Source: Anaerolineales bacterium (GTDB taxonomy: Bacteria; Chloroflexota; Anaerolineae; Epilineales; JAANWY01). From it: a stretch of 7,025 nucleotides of DNA. The DNA lies in the NCBI GenBank assembly GCA_018263655.1, contig JAANWY010000144.1, positions 1 to 7,025 on the forward strand. Reading direction: 5' to 3'. This document shows, in pieces, positions 1 to 4,560 of the stretch. Every line of letters starts with the position of its first letter. Within the stretch, counting starts at the first letter, position 1. Under the pieces are notes generated by a model. The model was given only the letters and a program-made list of their open reading frames with translations, did not search any database and was not told the origin of the DNA. The position numbers were made by a program, and so were the translations under genes.

Positions 1-17
1 TTCGCACAAGCCGCACC

Positions 18-55
18 CCCTTCGGCTGGGCTCAGGACGTCGCTCAGGATGCTCC
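18..55 (+). repeat. Dispersed CTTCG...CTCAGGA-type repeat copy
   Basis: This short non-coding repeat lies downstream of the Mrr-domain gene. Its core at 28-53 matches 1835-1860 at 23 of 26 positions (shared pieces include GGACGTCGCTC). Its left part (CCCTTCG...CTCAGGAC) matches the insert inside the DUF255-family gene at 3104-3124. I see no gene in 1-116; the only other structure there is a weak TGAACG/CGTTCA pair at 69-74 and 96-101. The repeat resembles REP-like elements but shows no transposase or clear terminal repeats. Confidence 0.6.
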
Positions 56-116
56 ATAGGTTACCCTCTGAACGCTTACTTGTTCCGTTCACGTGTCCCT
101 TCAGGTGGTCGGGACG

Positions 117-743
117 CTATCCGTTTATCTCCAGGAGTTGCCGGCCATCGATCAGTCTGATGGGTTTGCCGGCCGCCCATTCCTGCGCCGGCCGCGAGAA
201 GCCCCCCGTGCTTATCAAGTACGCGCGACTGGCGCCCGCGTGCATCATGGCGCCGTAGAGATCGCGCACGACGGGCTCGCCCACGTGTTTCTTGTAGCGC
301 TTGACCTGTGCGACAGCCGGCGCGCCTTCCGGGGTGATGATCTGCAAATCGACGCCGTGGTCGGCTGAGAATCGGATGTCCCAGACTCTGAACCCTTGGT
401 CTCGGAAGGTCTGCGCCACAAACGCTTCAAAGTCATCCGGCGCCATCCCTTGCAGATCGGCCAGTGATGCGGCGAGGATGCGCTCTTGGGCCGCCTGCCG
501 CTTGCCGAGCCACCAGAGATGGACGACGCCAGCCCAGCCGGCGAGGACGGCGAGCCCGTGGAGTAGAACGAGCGCGATCAGCCACGCTGGGGCATTGAAC
601 AGCCAGCGTAAACCTTGGAGTACGTCACCGCGTGCTGCTAGAATGGCGAACGCCGGCATGTAGATGGCGATCCACGCCATCGTCAAGCGGTTGAGCAACC
701 GGCGCAGACTGCGCCGATACGGAATCTTCTGGAGCACGCTCAT
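117..743 (-). CDS. Membrane-anchored Mrr-type restriction endonuclease-domain protein
   Basis: The 208-residue protein has a basic N-terminus, two hydrophobic segments (about residues 21-38 and 53-80) and a C-terminal Mrr_cat-like nuclease domain (about 95-206). The domain shows the PD-(D/E)xK pattern: F-E-x-F-V at 105-109, G-V-D132-L, then Q146-V-K148, with a later L-I-S-T-G-G-F stretch at 176-182. Known Mrr enzymes cut modified DNA; membrane-anchored relatives exist but their targets are mostly unknown. The active-site residues are intact, so it is probably catalytically competent, with the nuclease domain predicted to be cytoplasmic. The ATG at 743 lacks a good Shine-Dalgarno sequence, and no better in-frame start is visible. 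The gene lies 130 nt downstream of the pentapeptide-repeat gene on the same strand. No terminator or promoter is evident in that gap (744-873), so the two may be co-transcribed. No methylase or specificity subunit is present, which argues against a classical restriction-modification system. Confidence 0.85.
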   Translation of the reverse strand: MSVLQKIPYRRSLRRLLNRLTMAWIAIYMPAFAILAARGDVLQGLRWLFNAPAWLIALVLLHGLAVLAGWAGVVHLWWLGKRQAAQERILAASLADLQGMAPDDFEAFVAQTFRDQGFRVWDIRFSADHGVDLQIITPEGAPAVAQVKRYKKHVGEPVVRDLYGAMMHAGASRAYLISTGGFSRPAQEWAAGKPIRLIDGRQLLEING

Positions 744-873
744 CGGAACGAGCGGGTGGTTCTGCGCGCGACGCGGAGGGCTGCCGCGCCGCGCTCCTCA
801 ATGCGCCAAAGGTTGGTGGGCCGATTCCGTGTGCTGATCGTCAACTGGGCAGGGGGTGTGCAGAGCATGGGAT

Positions 874-1512
874 TCAGGCATTGCGTAATGACGTGTCTGG
901 TACGAAATCTGCCGGCCACTGGCAGCGATCGATGTCGGCGCTGTGCCAGCGGCCGGTGTCCAGCCCGTGAGTCTGGCGTAGATCGGTCCACCAGAGGACC
1001 GCGCCGCTGAGCACGGCATCGGTTAGGTCGGCATCGGTCAGATCCGCTCCAATGAGAACCGCCTGGCTCAAGTCGCAGCCGGCTAGGGACGCGCGGTGCA
1101 GCGTGGCGCCCTGGAGATGCGTGCCGGTCAGGTTCCCTCCGTGCAAATCGGCATCAGCGAGGTTGCAATCAGTCAGCCAGGCACGATGCAGCTTCGCTCT
1201 GGACAGGTCGGCTTTCTCCAGTCGTGCCTCAGTCAGAAACGCTTGGGAGAGATTCGCCTCTACGATGTTTGCCTCACGGAGAAAGGCCTGGCGCAGGCTC
1301 GTGCCGATCAGAGTTGCCGCGGTGAGGTTGGCGCCGCTCAGATTTGCCAGGTCGAGCTGGCTGCCGGTCAGGTCAGCGCCGGCCAAGTCAAGGTCCGACA
1401 GGTCAGCTCCCTTGAGGTTCAGGCTACGCAGCGGCGTTTGCCGGCCGCGCTCGGCCCAGTGGCGCGCGCGATGCAGATGGTGTTGGTCGTACTCGACTTT
1501 GGCAGTAGGCAT
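874..1512 (-). CDS. Pentapeptide-repeat protein
   Basis: The 212-residue protein has a short polar N-terminus (1-27, rich in His/Arg), then about 31 consecutive in-register pentapeptides of the A(D/N)LXX type (28-182), then a 30-residue tail containing Trp and Cys. Such repeats fold as a right-handed four-sided beta-helix, and 31 repeats would give nearly eight full coils without an obvious loop insertion. Some family members (Qnr, MfpA) mimic DNA and bind gyrase, but most have unknown roles. Nothing here identifies a Qnr, since the loops and dimerisation helix typical of that group are not evident, so I give no specific function. There is no signal peptide, so it is probably cytoplasmic. An exact consensus promoter lies at 1551-1579 and gives a leader of about 32 nt. 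That leader contains no Shine-Dalgarno sequence before the ATG at 1512. Long open frames on the opposite strand here are a by-product of the 15-nt codon periodicity. Confidence 0.9.
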   Translation of the reverse strand: MPTAKVEYDQHHLHRARHWAERGRQTPLRSLNLKGADLSDLDLAGADLTGSQLDLANLSGANLTAATLIGTSLRQAFLREANIVEANLSQAFLTEARLEKADLSRAKLHRAWLTDCNLADADLHGGNLTGTHLQGATLHRASLAGCDLSQAVLIGADLTDADLTDAVLSGAVLWWTDLRQTHGLDTGRWHSADIDRCQWPADFVPDTSLRNA

Positions 1513-1550
1513 TGGTTTGACTTGAACAAACGGGCAGATGGTCGACCCTC

Positions 1551-1579
1551 ATTATAGCCAGATGTCGACGTAATGTCAA
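1551..1579 (-). promoter_or_regulatory. Consensus sigma-70-type promoter of the pentapeptide-repeat gene
   Basis: Read on the minus strand, the -35 box is TTGACA (1574-1579) and the -10 box is TATAAT (1551-1556), separated by exactly 17 bp. Both hexamers match the housekeeping-sigma consensus perfectly. The predicted transcription start is near 1544, about 32 nt before the ATG at 1512. The transcribed leader begins close to a TGGTCGACC motif (1539-1547) that recurs in the repeat locus next door. Confidence 0.85.
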
Positions 1580-1625
1580 TGACAAATGAGACGGAGCAAC
1601 AATTCGAGATTTGGCACGAATCTGC

Positions 1626-1697
1626 GTGCTGGTCGACCAAGAATCACACTTCGATACGGCTGACGCCTACTCAGCATGATTCTTGGTCGACCAGCAC
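1626..1697. repeat. 21-nt inverted repeat flanking the first tandem unit
   Basis: Positions 1626-1646 pair perfectly with 1677-1697, leaving a 30-nt loop that is exactly the REP-like core. The right arm is part of the 50-bp tandem unit and so recurs at 1727-1747 and 1777-1797. The single left arm could therefore pair with any of three right arms. Confidence 0.85.
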
Positions 1698-1808
1698 ACT
1701 TCGATACGGCTGACGCCTACTCAGCATGATTCTTGGTCGACCAGCACACCTCGATACGGCTGACGCCTACTCAGCATGATTCTTGGTCGACCAGCACACC
1801 TCGATACG
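1645..1808 (+). repeat. 50-bp tandem repeat, about 3.3 copies
   Basis: Copies are at 1645-1694, 1695-1744 and 1745-1794, with a partial copy at 1795-1808. They are identical except for one T/C change at the sixth base (1650 and 1700 T; 1750 and 1800 C). Each unit consists of a REP-like part of about 30 bp (CTTCGATACGGC...CTACTCAGCATG) and a 20-nt part containing the 10-bp palindrome TGGTCGACCA. That palindrome occurs at 1684-1693, 1734-1743 and 1784-1793, and once more in the flanking inverted arm at 1630-1639. Near-identity of the copies points to recent amplification. Confidence 0.9.
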
Positions 1809-1899
1809 CCTTCTTCGAGTGGCTACCCCTCGTCGGGCTCGGGACGTCGCTCGGCATGCTGACCGCCAAATCTCGAATTGCTGGATGAGCCGAGCCGGC

Positions 1900-1928
1900 T
1901 TGGTTTAGGGGCGATGTTACACTATCAT
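1900..1928 (+). promoter_or_regulatory. Possible promoter of the DUF255-family gene
   Basis: TTGGTT (1900-1905) and TATCAT (1923-1928) are separated by 17 bp. The -10 box matches consensus at five of six positions, but the -35 box at only three, so the call is tentative. It would give a leader of about 60 nt containing the direct repeats at 1927-1950 and the palindrome at 1959-1970. Confidence 0.35.
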
Positions 1929-1950
1929 TGATTGTGAGATTGATTGTGCG
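1927..1950 (+). promoter_or_regulatory. Two adjacent 12-bp direct repeats
   Basis: ATTGATTGTGAG (1927-1938) is followed immediately by ATTGATTGTGCG (1939-1950), with one difference. They lie 45 nt upstream of the DUF255-family start and just upstream of a 12-bp palindrome. This spacing suits a regulator-binding site, but no known operator is recognised. Confidence 0.4.
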
Positions 1951-1958
1951 ATTAGAAA

Positions 1959-1970
1959 CCAATCGATTGG
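1959..1970. promoter_or_regulatory. 12-bp perfect palindrome, candidate operator
   Basis: CCAATCGATTGG is a perfect dyad centred 30 nt upstream of the ATG at 1995 and ends 11 nt before the ribosome-binding site. Its position is suitable for a repressor site, but the family of any bound protein cannot be read from the sequence. Confidence 0.35.
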
Positions 1971-1981
1971 AAAACGTAGAC

Positions 1982-1987
1982 AAGGAG
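1982..1987 (+). promoter_or_regulatory. Ribosome-binding site of the DUF255-family gene
   Basis: AAGGAG stands 7 nt before the ATG at 1995. It is the strongest Shine-Dalgarno sequence in the window and fixes the start codon. Confidence 0.85.
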
Positions 1988-1994
1988 ATCGGAG

Positions 1995-4136
1995 ATGGCC
2001 GGCAAGCGACAGACGGAAGTTCAGGAGTACAAGTACACAAATCGACTCATTGACGAAACGAGCCCATATCTGCTGCAACACGCCCACAATCCAGTGGGCT
2101 GGTATCCGTGGGGGGAGGAGGCGCTACAGAAGGCTCGGGAAGAGGACAGGCCTGTGCTGCTGAGCATCGGCTACTCGGCGTGTCACTGGTGCCACGTGAT
2201 GGCGCACGAGTCTTTCGAAGACGAAAAGATCGCCGAGATCATGAACGACAACTTCGTCAACATCAAAGTGGACCGTGAGGAACGGCCGGACTTGGATGCG
2301 ATTTACATGGAAGCTGTGCAGGCCATGACGGGGCGTGGCGGCTGGCCGATGACGGTGTTCCTCACACCGGAAGGTGAGCCTTTCTATGGCGGCACGTATT
2401 GGCCGCCAGAGCCCCGCCACGGGTTGCCGGGTTTCCCACAGGTGCTACGGGGCGTTGCGGAAGCCTATCATGAACGGCGCGAGGAGATTACGGACGTTGC
2501 CGACAGGCTGACGGAGCGGTTGCAGGCGTCTCAGAATATGGAGGCCAGCGCGGGCCCACTGAATGACGATCTGCTGGAGGCCGCGTATCGCCAATTGCGC
2601 GGCAACTACGATCAGCGCCACGGTGGCTTCGGGCAGGCGCCCAAATTCCCGCAGGCGATGGCGCTGGACTTCTTGCTGCATCACTGGTACCGTACGGAGA
2701 ACCCCATCGCGCTCAAAATGGTGGAGCAGACCCTCAAGCACATGGCGCGCGGCGGGATGTACGATCAGATCGGCGGCGGATTTCACCGCTACTCCGTCGA
2801 CGCCCAGTGGCTGGTGCCGCACTTCGAGAAGATGCTGTACGACAACGCGCTGCTTCCGCGCGTCTACTTGAGCGCGCATCAGGCGACGGGCGATTCGTTC
2901 TACCGCCGCATCGTCGAGGAGACGCTGGGCTACGTCCGTCGCGAGATGCGTGACGAAGGCGGCGGTTTCTACTCGGCGCAGGATGCGGACAGCGAAGGTG
3001 AGGAGGGCAAGTTTTTCGTCTGGACGCCGGCCGAAATCCGCGATGTGTTGGGCGATGACGCCGACGTCATCATGGACTACTACGACGTCACTGAGCAGGG
3101 CAACCCTTCGACAGGCTCAGGACAGGGCTTCGAAGGCAGAAACATCCTACACCGACCGCGTGATGCTGACGTGGTGGCCTACAAGCATGATCTGTCGGAA
3201 GACGAGCTGGCTGAGATTGTGGAACGGAGCCGGCAGAAGCTGTTCGAGGCGCGGAAGAGCCGCGTCCGTCCCGCTACAGACACCAAAGTCCTAACCTCGT
3301 GGAACGGCTTGATGATCACCGCCTTTGCTGAGGCCGCACGGGTGCTGGACCGCGACGACTATCGCCAGACTGCGGTCGACGCGGCCGAGTTCTTGCTGTC
3401 GACGCTGCGGCGAGATGCCCGCACTGAGCGTAGTCGAAGTGATGGCCGGCTGCTCCATACCTATCGCGACGGTCGAGCCAAGCAAGTGGGTTTCCTGGAA
3501 GACTACGCTTTCCTCATCGATGGTCTGCTGGCCTTGTATGAAACCACGTTCGAGCTGCGCTGGCTCCAGACGGCGGCCGAATTGGCCGACGAGATGCTGG
3601 AACTTTTCTGGGATGATGATAACGGGGGCTTCTTCACCACCGGCGACGATCAGGAGCAGCTTGTCTCGCGGCCCAAGAATCTCACCGAGAGTTCGACGCC
3701 TTCGGGGAACGCCGTGGCGGCACACGCCCTGCAGCGGCTGGCGGTCCTGACAGCTCATCCGGACTATCAGCGTCGCGCTCTCGACACACTCCGGCTGGTC
3801 CGCGACATCATTGAGCAGCACCCCAGCGCGGTGGGCCGCATGCTGGTCGCGTTGGATTTCTATCTGGCTCGGCCGCCGGAAATCGCCGTTGTGGGGGAGG
3901 CCGGCGCGGAGGACACGGCGGCGCTGTTGGAGGTGGTGAACACTCGCTACTTGCCGAGCAAAATTTTGGCACTGCGAACCCTGGAGGCCGGCGAGGAAAT
4001 CGAGGATCTGATTCCGTTGCTGGAAGGCAAAGCCATGGTTGATGGTCGGGCCACGGCATACGTGTGTCGAAACTATGCTTGCCGGCAACCGGTCACTGAA
4101 CCAGTGGCTCTGGCAGCGCAGCTTGGGACGCGGTAG
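1995..4136 (+). CDS. DUF255/YyaL/SPATA20-family thioredoxin-domain protein
   Basis: The 713-residue protein is close to full family length. Residues about 14-170 form a thioredoxin-like domain with the active-site motif C63-H-W-C66 and family blocks D-R-E-E-R-P-D (93-99) and G-G-W-P-M (115-119). The remainder is an (alpha/alpha)6-barrel like that of N-acylglucosamine 2-epimerases, with F-H-R-Y-S near 263, P-H276-F-E-K-M-L, Q-D-A-D-S-E, T-S-W-N-G and L-E-D-Y-A-F. The C-terminus keeps a C691-x4-C696 pair typical of the family. Relatives include B. subtilis YyaL and human SPATA20; the biochemical role is unresolved, though redox activity and sugar-like substrate binding are plausible. No signal peptide is seen, so it is likely cytoplasmic. 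Two in-frame inserts of about eight residues (371-378 and 475-482) interrupt otherwise conserved segments and match a dispersed DNA repeat. The gene is monocistronic by position, with its own leader and a 424-nt gap before hemA. Confidence 0.93.
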   Translation: MAGKRQTEVQEYKYTNRLIDETSPYLLQHAHNPVGWYPWGEEALQKAREEDRPVLLSIGYSACHWCHVMAHESFEDEKIAEIMNDNFVNIKVDREERPDLDAIYMEAVQAMTGRGGWPMTVFLTPEGEPFYGGTYWPPEPRHGLPGFPQVLRGVAEAYHERREEITDVADRLTERLQASQNMEASAGPLNDDLLEAAYRQLRGNYDQRHGGFGQAPKFPQAMALDFLLHHWYRTENPIALKMVEQTLKHMARGGMYDQIGGGFHRYSVDAQWLVPHFEKMLYDNALLPRVYLSAHQATGDSFYRRIVEETLGYVRREMRDEGGGFYSAQDADSEGEEGKFFVWTPAEIRDVLGDDADVIMDYYDVTEQGNPSTGSGQGFEGRNILHRPRDADVVAYKHDLSEDELAEIVERSRQKLFEARKSRVRPATDTKVLTSWNGLMITAFAEAARVLDRDDYRQTAVDAAEFLLSTLRRDARTERSRSDGRLLHTYRDGRAKQVGFLEDYAFLIDGLLALYETTFELRWLQTAAELADEMLELFWDDDNGGFFTTGDDQEQLVSRPKNLTESSTPSGNAVAAHALQRLAVLTAHPDYQRRALDTLRLVRDIIEQHPSAVGRMLVALDFYLARPPEIAVVGEAGAEDTAALLEVVNTRYLPSKILALRTLEAGEEIEDLIPLLEGKAMVDGRATAYVCRNYACRQPVTEPVALAAQLGTR
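3105..3128 (+). repeat. In-frame repeat insert in the DUF255-family gene, copy 1
   Basis: These 24 nt encode P-S-T-G-S-G-Q-G (residues 371-378) between T-E-Q-G-N and F-E-G-R-N-I-L. Family members, as I recall them, run straight from G-N to F-E-G. The DNA (CCTTCGACAGGCTCAGGAC at its start) resembles the dispersed repeats at 18-55 and 1835-1860. The exact edges are uncertain by a few bases. Confidence 0.7.
3417..3440 (-). repeat. In-frame repeat insert in the DUF255-family gene, copy 2
   Basis: These 24 nt encode A-R-T-E-R-S-R-S (residues 475-482) between L-R-R-D and D-G-R-L-L. On the minus strand the DNA reads ACTTCGACTACGCTCAGT at its start, so this copy belongs to the same CTTCGA...CTCAG family as copy 1 but in the opposite orientation. 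It is flanked by GAT on both sides (3414-3416 and 3441-3443), which may be a 3-bp target duplication or chance. Confidence 0.65.
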
Positions 4137-4141
4137 GCCGG

Positions 4142-4282
4142 CTACTCGACTTCGCGTGGTTCCAGCACTAGCCTGATTCCATCCAGAATGTCGTGCACGC
4201 GCCTGGCCGAAAGCGTCCCGATCCTTTCAGCAAAGCTATTCCCTTTTGACCAAAATTTGACAGAAATGCAAGCTGCAAACAT
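4142..4282 (-). pseudogene. Remnant of a gene 3' end, possibly MazF/PemK-like toxin
   Basis: A 46-codon frame on the minus strand runs from ATG at 4282 to TAG at 4142-4144, with another in-frame stop just upstream of the ATG. Residues from about 15 on (S-F-A-E-R-I-G-T-L-S-A-R-R-V, then D-I-L-D-G-I-R-L-V-L-E-P-R-E) look like a genuine conserved C-terminus with an amphipathic helix. They recall the last helix of some PemK/MazF-family toxins. The N-terminal catalytic part is absent, and no antitoxin gene is seen, so it would be non-functional. Codon use fits the neighbours. The family assignment is from memory and weak; the fragment could also be a small real gene or chance. Its 5' limit touches the hemA promoter, which suggests that a deletion or rearrangement created the junction. 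Confidence 0.4.
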
Positions 4283-4310
4283 TGACAAATCTAACTAAAC
4301 CTGATACAAT
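4282..4310 (+). promoter_or_regulatory. Strong promoter of the hemA operon
   Basis: TTGACA (4282-4287) and TACAAT (4305-4310) are separated by exactly 17 bp, giving 11 of 12 consensus positions. The surroundings are AT-rich, unlike the rest of the window. The predicted start is near 4317, giving a long leader of about 244 nt to the hemA ATG at 4561. That leader includes a 29-bp hairpin, a second hairpin and a tandem array. Confidence 0.8.
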
Positions 4311-4348
4311 ATTGTTTGTGATTACCCAGGCTACTACCTTCGCAGTTG

Positions 4349-4408
4349 GAAAGTGCAGAAAACAGGGTCGATGGGCGACCGCCCATCGACCCTGTTTTCT
4401 GCACTTTC
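4349..4408. repeat. Perfect 29-bp inverted repeat with a 2-nt centre in the hemA leader
   Basis: Positions 4349-4377 pair without a mismatch with 4380-4408 around AC at 4378-4379. As RNA this would fold as a 28-bp hairpin with a GACC tetraloop; as DNA it could extrude a cruciform. It starts about 30 nt after the predicted transcription start. The 3' arm ends CTTTCTT and then GACG, so there is no U-tract for a standard intrinsic terminator. Attenuation, RNase III processing, a protein site or a small mobile element are all possible. Confidence 0.9.
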
Positions 4409-4410
4409 TT

Positions 4411-4427
4411 GACGCAGGTGCTGCGTC
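4411..4427 (+). repeat. Small hairpin GACGCAG-GTG-CTGCGTC
   Basis: This perfect 7-bp stem with a 3-nt loop lies 2 nt after the 29-bp inverted repeat. It is not followed by a T-run, so it is not a clear terminator. The two hairpins together would form a rigid structured block in the hemA leader RNA. Confidence 0.7.
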
Positions 4428-4449
4428 CTAAATAGCCACCCGGTTCCAT

Positions 4450-4519
4450 AATACGATTGCGTCAATACGATTACGTCAATACGATTACGTCAATACGATT
4501 ACGTCAATACGATTACGTC
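4450..4519 (+). repeat. Five tandem copies of a 14-bp repeat upstream of hemA
   Basis: The unit AATACGATTACGTC is repeated at 4450, 4464, 4478, 4492 and 4506. Only the first copy differs (G for A at its tenth base). The array ends 41 nt before the hemA start codon and lies within the predicted leader. It could be an iterated protein-binding site or a slippage-prone microsatellite. The 14-bp period does not place copies on the same face of the helix. Confidence 0.95.
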
Positions 4520-4546
4520 GCGCGTCAGCGGATATGACGACACCCC

Positions 4547-4552
4547 AGGGAG
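4547..4552 (+). promoter_or_regulatory. Ribosome-binding site deciding the hemA start
   Basis: AGGGAG stands 8 nt before the ATG at 4561. An in-frame ATG at 4534 has no such site, so the downstream start is chosen. Confidence 0.75.
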
Positions 4553-4560
4553 TTAACCGT

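Larger units (their letters stand above)
1600..1880. repeat. Composite repeat locus bounded by 16-bp inverted repeats
   Basis: CAATTCGAGATTTGGC at 1600-1615 is perfectly inverted at 1865-1880. Inside lie a 21-nt arm (1626-1646) inverted against 1677-1697, a 50-bp tandem array (1645-1808) and a degenerate copy of the dispersed repeat (1835-1860). The 281-bp unit has the outline of a non-autonomous mobile element or MITE, but I see no convincing target-site duplication and no coding capacity. It occupies most of the 482-bp gap between the divergent pentapeptide and DUF255-family genes and separates their promoters. Confidence 0.7.

Noticed and set aside
874..1512. Qnr-type quinolone-resistance protein
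   Set aside because: The repeat type alone is not diagnostic. The characteristic loops and C-terminal dimerisation helix are not evident, so only a general pentapeptide-repeat call is supported.
1052..1557. Plus-strand open frames opposite the pentapeptide-repeat gene
   Set aside because: They arise from the 15-nt periodicity of the repeat codons on the other strand. The minus-strand frame has a clear family pattern, a promoter and a proper start.
1645..1808. CRISPR-like array (30-bp core alternating with 20 nt)
   Set aside because: The 20-nt parts between the cores are identical instead of unique, so this is a plain 50-bp tandem repeat. No cas genes are present.
3291..4088. 265-residue minus-strand open frame
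   Set aside because: It is antisense to conserved motifs of the DUF255-family protein, has no recognisable domain, and is a typical shadow in GC-rich coding DNA.
4349..4408. Intrinsic terminator
   Set aside because: The stem is very strong, but no U-tract follows (only CTTTCTT, mostly within the arm, then GACG). It lies downstream of the hemA promoter, not at a gene end.
4534..4560. Earlier in-frame ATG for hemA
   Set aside because: It has no ribosome-binding site and adds nine residues not typical of the family; AGGGAG at 4547-4552 serves the ATG at 4561.
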